Shown here: one piece after another, positions 46,163 through 53,420 of the stretch | Layout of the letters: the number at the start of each line of letters is the position of its first letter | How positions within the stretch are numbered: position 1 is the first letter of the stretch | Assembly: GCA_963779095.1 (NCBI GenBank) | Contig: CAVZWU010000022.1 | Location: 372,001-436,000, forward strand | Reading direction: 5' to 3' | Source: Roseiarcus sp963779095 | GTDB taxonomy: Bacteria > Pseudomonadota > Alphaproteobacteria > Rhizobiales > Beijerinckiaceae | DNA length: 64,000 bases | Notes under the pieces: model-generated | The model's input: only the letters and a program-made list of their open reading frames with translations | Told to the model about the DNA's origin: nothing | Database searches by the model: none | Made by a program: the position numbers and the translations under genes

Positions 46163-46446
46163 GAGCTCGCGGCTTCATGGGCGCCGCGACGTTTGGCGTC
46201 GGTCGCCCCGGCGCTTGGCGGCCATGTCCGCGAAAAGCCGGCCTCTGCTTTTCGTGAGCCCATGGTCTAACGGCCATTTTACCGGCGCGCCCCAACGTTT
46301 TCAGTGGGTTGGGACCCCGTTTAGTTCCGTCCCAAAAAATCGCGCGCGCCGGCGGCGTATATCTACCTATTGTAACTGTCATATATTGGCGCGATGCCGC
46401 GCGGGCGGTCCCGCCCCCCGCTCCCCCGGCAAGACTCGCGGGGCCC
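46163..46446. other. Intergenic, nothing assigned
   Basis: About 280 bases after the redoxin. AT-richer patch around 46358-46390 (ATATCTACC, CATATATTGG) could contain a promoter. No gene or repeat recognised. Confidence 0.35.
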
Positions 46447-46629
46447 TCAGCTCGCGATTGGGCCCTGCATGGTCTTCAGCGCCGCTTCGACCTGGCGCCA
46501 GGTCTTCGCCTCGTCCTTGTCGTCGAGGCGTTCGCATGTGGCGGCGCGCTGGGCGGCTTCGGCGATGGCGCGATCGCCATGCGCGTCCATAAGCCCGCGC
46601 GCATAGTCGTTGATCAGCGTCTCTTCCAT
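46447..46629 (-). CDS. Small acidic helical protein of unknown function
   Basis: 60 residues: 'MEETLINDYARGLMDAHGD', 'RAIAEAAQRAATCERLDDK', 'DEAKTWRQVEAALKTMQGP'. Highly helical with regular codon use and GGAGAC before ATG 46629. No domain recognised; no membrane segment. It looks like a real short gene because the composition is amphipathic and non-repetitive. Confidence 0.55.
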   Translation of the reverse strand: MEETLINDYARGLMDAHGDRAIAEAAQRAATCERLDDKDEAKTWRQVEAALKTMQGPIAS

Positions 46630-46755
46630 GGAACAGTCTCCTTAATCGAGACGCGTCGCGCGCCCGTAATGAAGGACTCCTCCCGGAGCGCGACTGTTCC
46701 AAAAGGAAAGCAAAAAATGACGGCGGGAGCGCGTCAGGCCGGGGGCTTCAATTCG

Positions 46756-46836
46756 AAAAGCGTTTGTACGAGCGCCGCGATGAGATTAGCCTGGCGGCGG
46801 CGCGACGAAGGGGTCGAGGCTTATGAAGGCCCGTGA
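46756..46836 (+). pseudogene. Possible remnant of a BrnT-like toxin 3' end
   Basis: Immediately before the antitoxin gene the sequence reads 'YERRDEISLAAARR', then after a base shift 'DEGVEAYEGP' and a stop overlapping the antitoxin start. BrnT toxins end with a similar 'R-I-S-A-R-x-A' strand and their stop commonly overlaps brnA. No start or N-terminal half of a toxin is present. Weak evidence. Confidence 0.3.
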
Positions 46837-47047
46837 TTTCGACGAAAAATTCGACGCGGGCGCGGACGTCTCCGGCGATATCGACTGGGGAAAGGCGCGC
46901 CGCCCCAACCTCACCCTCAAGCGCGTCAACGTCGACTTTCCCGCCTGGGTCGTCGAGGCGCTCGACCGCGAGGCCCGGCGCCTGGGCGTGACCCGGCAGG
47001 CTTTGGTCAAGCTATGGATCGCCGAGCGGCTCGAAAGGACGGCGTAA
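46823..47047 (+). CDS. CopG/BrnA-like antitoxin
   Basis: 74 residues with an acidic N-terminus ('KARDFDEKFDAGADVSGDI') and a ribbon-helix-helix C-terminus: beta strand 'KRVNVDFPAWVV', helix 'EALDREARRLGVT', helix 'RQALVKLWIAERLER'. This is the layout of BrnA/CopG antitoxins that bind toxin through the N-terminus and autorepress through the RHH. No intact toxin gene is adjacent, so it may be an orphan. Confidence 0.8.
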   Translation: MKARDFDEKFDAGADVSGDIDWGKARRPNLTLKRVNVDFPAWVVEALDREARRLGVTRQALVKLWIAERLERTA

Positions 47048-47096
47048 CCGGCGGTCATTCCGCCGGCCGAAGAAGCGTTCCCGCCTCCTTCCCCGT

Positions 47097-47612
47097 TCAG
47101 GCGCCGAGCTGGTACTTGCGTCCGGCGGGGCGGCGGTCGGCGCCGGCGGGATGGAGGCCTGCCAGGAACGCCCACGCGCCTCTCGTCCAGCGGGCGTCGG
47201 CGAGCGCGTGATGGCGGTTTTCCTTCTGGCGGGGAAGCTCGGGATCGCCAAGCTCGATCGCCCATTGCTTGATGTCGAGGCAGAGCTGGGGAAAGTGGAA
47301 CGGCAATTCCTCGAGGGCGCCGAAAAGCCCGACCAACGCGACCCAGTCGAAGGCGGGGAAATAGCCCCAGAACACCGGATGCTCGTCGCCGTCAGCGAAA
47401 TTGCGAAGAGCGTAGCTGATGTCTTCGCGGCTCATCCCGTTGCGGTTAAGCTGCGGGCGCACATTGGCGAGCGTCCATGGGTTCGCCTTTGACCAGTCGA
47501 CCTCGCTGCTCTCGGCGTAAAACTCCCGCCCGTCCTCGGCGACGAGGCCGATGCTGATGAGATCGATCATGAAGGGCTGCGCGATGAACTCGGTGTCGAG
47601 CCAGTATTTCAC
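47097..47612 (-). CDS. Rv2179c-like 3'-5' exoribonuclease (DEDDh)
   Basis: 171-residue nuclease of the RNase T-like fold. Catalytic residues: Asp and Glu in 'MKYWLDTEFIAQP', Asp in 'YFPAFDWVALVGLFG', and His/Asp in 'NRHHALADARWTRGAW'. 'LISIGLVAEDGREFYAESS' lies between. Short length and single domain match the Rv2179c family, which trims 3' overhangs of RNA. Intact. Confidence 0.88.
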   Translation of the reverse strand: MKYWLDTEFIAQPFMIDLISIGLVAEDGREFYAESSEVDWSKANPWTLANVRPQLNRNGMSREDISYALRNFADGDEHPVFWGYFPAFDWVALVGLFGALEELPFHFPQLCLDIKQWAIELGDPELPRQKENRHHALADARWTRGAWAFLAGLHPAGADRRPAGRKYQLGA

Positions 47613-47764
47613 GGGAATCTCAGTGGAGCCGGTGGACGTTCACGAGACAAATTGTCAATCGGTCGAGCCGCGATCGTCATGGATGGACGGGCTCCGTTTC
47701 GCAGGGGGGTTGGAGGCTTCGGCGACTGGACTGGAGCGGTCATGTATTCGGCCTTTGGGTGCGG

Positions 47765-47951
47765 TTCCATGACCGCGGGCCACGCGCCGCAGGCCTCGAG
47801 CGCCACCAGGCACGGCGGAAGCTTGGCGAAAAACGTCATCATCCTCTTTCGCCCGAGCCGCTTCTATATGACGATCCTGCCTTCGGCATCCTCGCCCGTG
47901 AACCTGAAAGACGCACTTGGCGATATCGAGCCCAATCGTGATAGCGTTCAT
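47765..47951 (-). pseudogene. IS110-family transposase N-terminal remnant
   Basis: 'MNAITIGLDIAKCVFQVHG' (RuvC-like DEDD domain, first Asp) starts at 47951; after a frame shift 'FFAKLPPCLVALEACG' follows, matching the second conserved block (Glu in EACG). The sequence then departs from the family. Catalytic residues beyond this point and the C-terminal Ser domain are missing, so the element is dead. It lies between the nuclease gene and a palindromic repeat. Confidence 0.75.
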
Positions 47952-48025
47952 GAGGGACGGTCTCCTCGCTGGGTTTTCACCCGCAAGCTTGGCGCAGCAG
48001 ATGCCGTCGGGGGCCGTCCACCCAG

Positions 48026-48208
48026 CATTGCGAGGAGCCATTGGGGCGCCGAAAGTCGCCCGTCCTTCCGGACGCGCTATGGGCGTCGAGAGACGCCCGT
48101 CATTGTGAGGAGCGAAGCGACGAAGCAATCCAGGAGCCATTGGGCGCCCTACGGCCTTCTGGATCGCCGCGTCCCCGCGGATCAAGCCCGCGGGCCCTCG
48201 CGATGACG
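48026..48208. repeat. Dispersed palindromic repeat, copy 3 (long)
   Basis: Contains 'ATTGCGAGGAGCCATTGGGG', 'GAGACGCCCGTCATTGTGAG', 'GAAGCAATCCAGGAGCC' and ends 'CCTCGCGATGACG'. The first half matches the second half of copy 2 (18116-18242) in reverse orientation, so this is a composite or inverted copy. It directly precedes a broken glyoxalase-like gene. Confidence 0.7.
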
Positions 48209-48233
48209 ATCATGGTTTGAGAAGGGGATCTCG

Positions 48234-48535
48234 ATGGCCATCCATTTCATCAGCGTCGTCCCGATCCTGCCATCTTCGACGTCGCCAAGGCGGACGAGTT
48301 CTATCTGGGCTTTCTCGGCTTCAAGGTCGATTGGGATCATCGTTTCGACGACAACACGCCGCTCTACCGGCAGGTGTCGCGCGGCGACCTGGTTCGCCAC
48401 CTGAGCGAGCATGACGGAGATGGCTCGCCCGGCGCGCGGCTGCGCCCGCTCATCGTGGTTCGCGAGACGCCGCGACCGACGAAGGGGAATCGCCTAGTCC
48501 AGGGCGCCTCTGGCTTCCAGAGCCGATGGGTGTGA
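48234..48535 (+). pseudogene. Truncated glyoxalase/bleomycin-resistance (VOC) protein
   Basis: Begins 'MAIHFISVVPIL', and after a shift near 48273 continues 'IFDVAKADEFYLGFLGFKV', 'DWDHRFDDNTPLYRQVSRG' and 'LVRHLSEHDGDGSPGARLR'. These match the first half of a VOC-fold protein of the Bbma/glyoxalase superfamily type, with a metal-site-like His-Leu-Ser segment. Homology ends near 48450, and the frame runs into the 3' end of the convergent gene. It lacks the second half, so it is a remnant. Confidence 0.7.
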
Positions 48536-48787
48536 GCTCGCCGCCTCCTGATAGATTGCGGCGGCTCCATCGCGAAACGCCGCCACCGCGCCATCGCGCA
48601 ACGCCGCCGCATCAAACTCGCCGTCCTCCCGCGCGAGGCGGATAATGAACTGCGCGACGGCTTGACGTTTTATTTCGTCGGCGCCGATTTCAAGACTTTC
48701 TACCGCGGCCGTGAACGCCTCGCTCATTTTTGACAAAGTCTCAGGTGTAAAAATAACCCCATGTTCCACGTAGCGCCTGATCGGCAT
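48494..48787 (-). CDS. Small cytosolic protein of unknown function
   Basis: About 97 residues starting at ATG 48787 ('MPIRRYVEHGVIFTPETLS'). Two helices follow ('KMSEAFTAAVESLEIGADE', 'IKRQAVAQFIIRLAREDGE') and an Ala-rich C-terminus ('AALRDGAVAAFRDGAAAIY'). Similar short proteins occur in Hyphomicrobiales, with unknown role. The upstream 43-residue in-frame extension is judged untranslated. Its 3' end overlaps the glyoxalase remnant. Confidence 0.6.
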   Translation of the reverse strand: MPIRRYVEHGVIFTPETLSKMSEAFTAAVESLEIGADEIKRQAVAQFIIRLAREDGEFDAAALRDGAVAAFRDGAAAIYQEAASSHPSALEARGALD

Positions 48788-48975
48788 TTTCGTCGCTCCC
48801 GTTATGCCGCCACCTAAGCACGTCACGAAAATCGTATTGCAGCGTGAGCGCGTCAAGCCCTCGCAAACCTTAAAATTATGACAGATGACCGAACGGGCGG
48901 GCTTCGAGATTTCCAAATGGAATGCTCCTGCTTGACCGGGCGGCGCTGGTTCAGCGCGTTGTCGCGGAGGGAACC

Positions 48976-49041
48976 ATGACGACCATCACCGGTTATGTCC
49001 CTGATGAGCCGCAGCGCTACGCCTATTCGGGATCGGCATAA
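48976..49041 (+). CDS. Candidate 21-residue small ORF with strong ribosome-binding site
   Basis: ATG 48976 is preceded by GGAGGG at a 4-base distance and encodes MTTITGYVPDEPQRYAYSGS plus one Ala before TAA. The strong signal in an otherwise empty 350-bp gap is notable. It could be a microprotein, a leader peptide for egtB 94 bases downstream, or the cut 5' end of a lost gene. Confidence 0.3.
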   Translation: MTTITGYVPDEPQRYAYSGSA

Positions 49042-49134
49042 CAATTATTCATCCCGCACCCTCCCGAACGGCGAGAGGCCTCCCATATGCTGCGCTCGCT
49101 GCGAGATGGGCGCTCCCATGAACGGAGGGAATGG

Positions 49135-50412
49135 ATGCGTGTCTTAAGGCCCCAAGGCGCCCCGGACCGAAATATCCAACTTCGCAAGCTCTATCAAACG
49201 GTTCGCGAAGCCACCACCCGACTCGGCGCGCCGCTGTCGGACGCCGACGCGACCGTGCAGTCGATGCCGGACGCGAGCCCGGCGAAATGGCATCTCGCGC
49301 ATACGACCTGGTTCTTCGAGCGGATGATCCTCGAACAGAATCTCCGCGGCTATCGCGGGTTCGACCCTCAGTTCAATTTCCTGTTCAACTCGTACTACGA
49401 GAGCATCGGCGCACGTCAGCCGCGTCCGAGGCGCGGCATGATCACGCGCCCGTCGCTCGAGACGGTCTACGCCTATCGCGACCATGTCGATCGCGCGATG
49501 GCGTCGCTCATGCAGGATGATCTTTCGCGTGGCCTCGCCGATCTGATCGAGCTCGGCTGCAACCACGAGCAGCAGCATCAGGAGCTTCTGCTCACCGACA
49601 TCCTTCACCTGTTCGCGCAGAACCCTCTGCACCCGGCCTACAGGGATCCTGGCCCGATCGCGGTCGCCAGGACCGACAGCGCGCCTCCGGGCTATCGCAA
49701 ATTCGATGGCGGGGTGGTGGAGATCGGGCACGACGGCGCGGGCTTCGCCTTTGATTGCGAGGGCCCGCGGCATCGCGCGCTTGTCGAGCCCTATGAGCTG
49801 GCGGACCGGCTCGTCACCAACGCCGAATGGATGGCGTTCATCGCCGACGGCGGCTATCGCACGCCGCTGCTCTGGCTCTCGGCCGGATGGGCGACGGTGC
49901 AGGCGGAGGGCTGGACGGCGCCGCTGTACTGGGACGAGCGCGCCGACGGCTTCTGGTCGATGACGCTGCGCGGCGCGCAGCCCGTCGATCCCGCCGCGCC
50001 GGTCACGCATGTCAGCTACTTCGAGGCGGACGCGTTCGCCACCTGGGCGGGCCGGCGGCTGCCGAGCGAGTTCGAGTGGGAGCATGCGGCGGTTCAAGAG
50101 CCGCTCAGCGGCAATTTCGTCGAGTCCGGACGCCTGCGCCCTGCACCGGCCCAAGTCGGACAGCCGGGCTTGCGCCAGATCTACGGCGACGTCTGGGAGT
50201 GGACGCGCAGCGCCTTCGCTCCGTATCCGCGCTTCAAGCCGGCGGAAGGCGCGGTCGGCGAATACAACGGCAAGTTCATGTGCGGGCAGTTCGTGTTGCG
50301 CGGGGGCTCGTGCGCGACGCCGGCGAGCCACATGCGGCCCGCTTATCGCAATTTCTTCCCGCCCGGCGCGCGATGGCAGTTCTCGGGGCTGCGACTCGCG
50401 GGAGACGCTTGA
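49135..50412 (+). CDS. egtB: Ergothioneine biosynthesis sulfoxide synthase EgtB
   Basis: Mononuclear iron enzyme joining hercynine and a thiol donor with O2. N-terminal DinB-like domain has the iron His residues in 'KWHLAHTTWFFERM' and 'CNHEQQHQELLLTDI'; the C-terminal formylglycine-generating-like (FGE-sulfatase) domain contains 'GGVVEIGHDGAGFAFD', 'PVTHVSYFEADAFATWAG', 'YGDVWEWTRS' and 'FVLRGGSCATP'. Length 425. ATG 49135 has GGAGGG five bases upstream; the in-frame ATG 49087 is less likely. Stop is one base before the egtD start region. Confidence 0.95.
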   Translation: MRVLRPQGAPDRNIQLRKLYQTVREATTRLGAPLSDADATVQSMPDASPAKWHLAHTTWFFERMILEQNLRGYRGFDPQFNFLFNSYYESIGARQPRPRRGMITRPSLETVYAYRDHVDRAMASLMQDDLSRGLADLIELGCNHEQQHQELLLTDILHLFAQNPLHPAYRDPGPIAVARTDSAPPGYRKFDGGVVEIGHDGAGFAFDCEGPRHRALVEPYELADRLVTNAEWMAFIADGGYRTPLLWLSAGWATVQAEGWTAPLYWDERADGFWSMTLRGAQPVDPAAPVTHVSYFEADAFATWAGRRLPSEFEWEHAAVQEPLSGNFVESGRLRPAPAQVGQPGLRQIYGDVWEWTRSAFAPYPRFKPAEGAVGEYNGKFMCGQFVLRGGSCATPASHMRPAYRNFFPPGARWQFSGLRLAGDA

Positions 50413-50413
50413 G

Positions 50414-51370
50414 ATGCTCGACCTCGTCGAAGAGAAGCTCGGCCAGCACGAAGCCTTTCGTGCCGACGTGCTGGCTGGTCTTGCGCAACGGCAAAAGACG
50501 CTCCCCAGCCGCTGGCTCTATGACCAGCGCGGCTCGGAGCTTTTCGAGGAGATCACGCGCCTCGACGAATATTATCTGACGCGAACCGAGACCGCGATCC
50601 TGCGCGCCCATGCGCGAGAGATGGCCGGGCTTTTGGGCGAGGGCGCCGTGCTGCTCGAATATGGGGCTGGAGCGGCGATCAAGACCGAAATCCTCATCGA
50701 CGCGCTTCAGCGGCCCAGTATCTACGCGCCGATCGACATCGCGGCGGATTTTCTCGCCGAGACCGTCGAGCGTCTTCGCGATCGGTTCCCTGAGCTTCGG
50801 ACGTGGCCGATCATCGCGGACTTCACCGCCGACTTTGACATTCCCGCCGATGTTCCCGCCCGTCGGCGCGCGGCGTTCTTTCCTGGCTCGACCATGGGCA
50901 ATCTCAGGCAGCCCGAAGCCGCAGCTCTGCTTCGTCGGATGCGCAGGCATGTCGGGGAGCGCGGCAAGGCGATCATCGGCGTCGATTTGCGCAAAGACGT
51001 CGAGACGCTCATCGCGGCCTACGACGACAAGCGAGGCGTGACCGCTGAGTTCAATCTCAATCTTCTCGCCCGCATCAATCGCGAACTCGGAGGCGATTTT
51101 GCGCTCGACGCCTTCGCGCACGAGGCGCGATGGAACGAGAGCGAGTCGGCGATCGAGATGCGCCTTGTGAGCCTGAAGCCTCAGCTTGTGTCCGTGGCCG
51201 GCAGCGGCTTCGCCTTCGCGCAAGGCGAAACCATCCATACGGAGACCTGCCGAAAATTCGACGTCGCCGGCTTCGCTCACGCCGCCCAGCTGTGCGGCTG
51301 GCGGGTGGACAAGCTGTGGAGCGATCCGGCTGAGCTTTTCGCGGTATTCGGTCTCAGCGCTGACGCATGA
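50414..51370 (+). CDS. egtD: L-histidine N-alpha-methyltransferase EgtD
   Basis: Trimethylates histidine to hercynine using SAM. 'RWLYDQRGSELFEEITRLDEYY' region opens the fold; 'LLEYGAGAAIKTEILIDAL' is the SAM loop; 'FFPGSTMGNLRQPEA' and 'NLNLLARINRELGGDF' are EgtD signatures; 'HTETCRKFD' near the C-terminus supplies substrate-binding residues. 318 residues. It starts two bases after egtB stops; egtC and egtA are absent, as in proteobacterial egtBD pairs. Confidence 0.95.
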   Translation: MLDLVEEKLGQHEAFRADVLAGLAQRQKTLPSRWLYDQRGSELFEEITRLDEYYLTRTETAILRAHAREMAGLLGEGAVLLEYGAGAAIKTEILIDALQRPSIYAPIDIAADFLAETVERLRDRFPELRTWPIIADFTADFDIPADVPARRRAAFFPGSTMGNLRQPEAAALLRRMRRHVGERGKAIIGVDLRKDVETLIAAYDDKRGVTAEFNLNLLARINRELGGDFALDAFAHEARWNESESAIEMRLVSLKPQLVSVAGSGFAFAQGETIHTETCRKFDVAGFAHAAQLCGWRVDKLWSDPAELFAVFGLSADA

Positions 51371-51390
51371 GCGCTTCTCAGGCGCTCGCC

Positions 51391-51420
51391 ACTTTTCCTT
51401 GAACGACCTGGCCTCGACCG
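51391..51420 (-). repeat. SDR-gene 3'-tail fragment, copy A
   Basis: Minus strand encodes VEARSFKEKW, nearly the last ten residues of the SDR protein at 52504-53217 (VEARPFKEKW). The first of three copies of this tail in 1.1 kb. It ends 21 bases from the egtD stop. Confidence 0.75.
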
Positions 51421-51443
51421 AAGCAAAACCTGCGCGACGCCGG

Positions 51444-51758
51444 TCAGGCCGCCTGCGTAGGTCTGCGAGGCCTGCGCGTATGGATGAGGTGCGGACGCCT
51501 GTGGACCAGACGCTTGCTGCGCTTGACGGCGCGGGGCGGCGCCGATCGGAATGAATGTTCAATAATCGGGCCGCCGACCGGGAGAGCGGCCCCAAACGGC
51601 TCAGAGCTCGCGATCTTCGTAAACTCCTCAAGCTCGCCGATATGAAACTTTTCCTCGTCCAGGTCTGGCCTCAGTTTGGTCGCCCCCGCCCACAAGAAGA
51701 ATGCGATCAACGACAAAAAACAGATTGCGCCGTATACCTCAAAAACCGTCGTTAACAT
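51444..51758 (-). CDS. Small single-span membrane protein of unknown function (duplicate 1)
   Basis: 104 residues from ATG 51758. One membrane segment ('YGAICFLSLIAFFLWAGA') and a cytosolic tail: 'LRPDLDEEKFHIGELEEF', 'SAPPRAVKRSKRLVHRRPH' and a basic C-terminus. The last 49 residues align without gaps to the neighbouring copy at 52047-52322, which suggests that the minus frame is the constrained one. Family not recognised. Confidence 0.5.
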   Translation of the reverse strand: MLTTVFEVYGAICFLSLIAFFLWAGATKLRPDLDEEKFHIGELEEFTKIASSEPFGAALPVGGPIIEHSFRSAPPRAVKRSKRLVHRRPHLIHTRRPRRPTQAA

Positions 51759-51897
51759 TTGGCGCCTAGCCTCTCCCCACACCAACTAACATGTGAGGCG
51801 CTTGTTCCAGCATATTTACATTATATATTTGCACTCGTCCCCTTGACGCACGCCGCGCGACGGTCCCCGCTCAATGGCGGCATGGGCTCGCGTTCAC

Positions 51898-51972
51898 GAT
51901 TTTCCTTGAACGGCCTGGCCTCGACTTCGAAACTCGACGGGCGCGGTCCTCCTTGACGAGGCTCGTGGCCGT
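51898..51972 (-). repeat. SDR-gene 3'-tail fragment, copy B
   Basis: Minus strand reads 'SLVKEDRA' and, after a one-base shift, 'FEVEARPFKE', matching the SDR C-terminus ('DLVSQDRSAWSFEVEARPF'). Longer than copy A. Marks the start of the second tandem unit. Confidence 0.75.
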
Positions 51973-52046
51973 AAGGCTGCGGCGGCTCAGAAAGTCGCCG
52001 AGTTGATTCTAATCAGACCGCAGCAAAAAAGCTGCGCGACCGCCGG

Positions 52047-52322
52047 TCATGCCGCCTGATGAGGTCTGTGACGCTTGCGCGTATAAACCAGGTGCAGATG
52101 CCTTTGGATCGGACGCTTGCTGTGCTTGATCGGGCGGGGCGGCGCCGATCGGGACAATATAGCAACGAGCGGGCTTTCGACCGGAAGAGCATTGCCGACC
52201 GGCTCAAAGCTCGCGAGCTTCGTAAACTCCTCAAGCTCGCCGATATGAAACCTTTCCTCGTCCAGGTCTGGCCTCAATTTCAAATATATTTGCTCTGTTC
52301 GCTTTCTAAAATTGCACCGCAA
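52047..52322 (-). pseudogene. Small membrane-protein gene, duplicate 2, lacking the membrane segment
   Basis: Shares 'LRPDLDEERFHIGELEEF', 'RSAPPRPIKHSKRP' and 'HTR/YTRKRHRPHQAA' with the gene at 51444-51758, but the upstream part is replaced by 'MRCNFRKRTEQIYLK' with no hydrophobic span. It is therefore a 5'-truncated copy. Local GC drops upstream (about 52290-52370). Confidence 0.6.
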
Positions 52323-52503
52323 AAAATGTTATATGGATATGGTTCTATTTCCTTGCCGCTTCACTTACCTTGTTCGCAGTGTTAACCTGCGGCGAGCAGC
52401 GCGATAGAGGCTGGATACTGGCAAGTCAGCTCCGCAAGCTTCGGCAGCGAGGCCGACAATTTCCAGAAGACGCAGGACTTGTGTCCCCGGTTGAGCCGCG
52501 CCC

Positions 52504-53217
52504 TCACCACTTTTCCTTAAACGGCCGCGCTTCGACCTCGAAACTCCAGGCGGAGCGGTCCTGGCTGACGAGGTCGGCGGCGATCGCCGCGACCCCGTCC
52601 GGGGCGATGTAGAAATCGTCCGGGCGGTCGGCGAAGCGGGAGCGCGTGACCGGTCCGCCGACCACGCCGTCGACCACGATCAGCGCGACATGGATTCCGG
52701 CAGGCCAGAGATGGCGGGCCATCGATTCGGCGAGCGCGCGCTGCGCCATCTTGCCTTGCGCGAAGGCCGCCGCGCCGGCCGCGCCGCGGCGCGGGGCGGT
52801 CGCGCCGACGACGATGATCGCGCCCACGCCCTTGCGGCGCATGGCCGGAATCGCCTGCCGGCCGGTCAGGAATAGGCCGAGCGTGTTGACGCGCCACGAG
52901 CGCTCGAGATCCTCCGCCTTGACCTCCTCGACATTCCCCCAGACGCCCGAGCCGGCGTTATAGATGAGGACGTCGGCGTCGCCGAGATCGGCGCGCATCG
53001 CGGAGAACACGGCCTCGACCGAGGCCTCGTCGGCGACGTCGCACGCGTAAGACCTGGCGCCAGGCAGTTCGCCGGCGAGCTTGGCCGTAAGCTCCGTGCG
53101 CCGCGCCATCAGCGCAACGGCGTAGCCGTCGGCGGCGAAGCGGCGGGCGAACGCTTCGCCGTTGCCGGGGCCGACGCCGACCACCGCGCATACAGGGCGC
53201 TTGCTTCCGTCCGCCAT
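52504..53217 (-). CDS. Short-chain dehydrogenase/reductase with Tyr-to-Phe at the active site
   Basis: 237-residue Rossmann protein. The cofactor loop is 'VVGVGPGNGEAFARRFAAD' (GxGPGxG instead of GxxxGxG) and 'ALMARR' suggests NADP(H). 'IYNAGSGVWGNVEEV' gives the structural NAG motif and 'IIVVGATAPRRG' replaces the usual Ser segment. Where YxxxK is expected the protein has 'AAFAQGKMAQRALAES', so Tyr is Phe and Lys remains. It may be a non-catalytic or altered SDR. Its 3' tail has been copied twice downstream. Confidence 0.88.
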   Translation of the reverse strand: MADGSKRPVCAVVGVGPGNGEAFARRFAADGYAVALMARRTELTAKLAGELPGARSYACDVADEASVEAVFSAMRADLGDADVLIYNAGSGVWGNVEEVKAEDLERSWRVNTLGLFLTGRQAIPAMRRKGVGAIIVVGATAPRRGAAGAAAFAQGKMAQRALAESMARHLWPAGIHVALIVVDGVVGGPVTRSRFADRPDDFYIAPDGVAAIAADLVSQDRSAWSFEVEARPFKEKW

Positions 53218-53420
53218 GGCTGAGTTCCTTCACGACTGATGGCGCGCCATCGAGCGCGCGCCGCCGGTTTCAGCCTAACCCTGCGCCCCTCGGCCCCGGC
53301 GCGCAACGATCGTTTTCCCGCCGCGCTTGACGGTTCGCCCCGAACGCGCCAACTGAGCTTAAACGTGTCGCCGGCGGGGCGCCGGACAAAGGACGCATGA
53401 GGAGACGCGAGGATAAGGCG

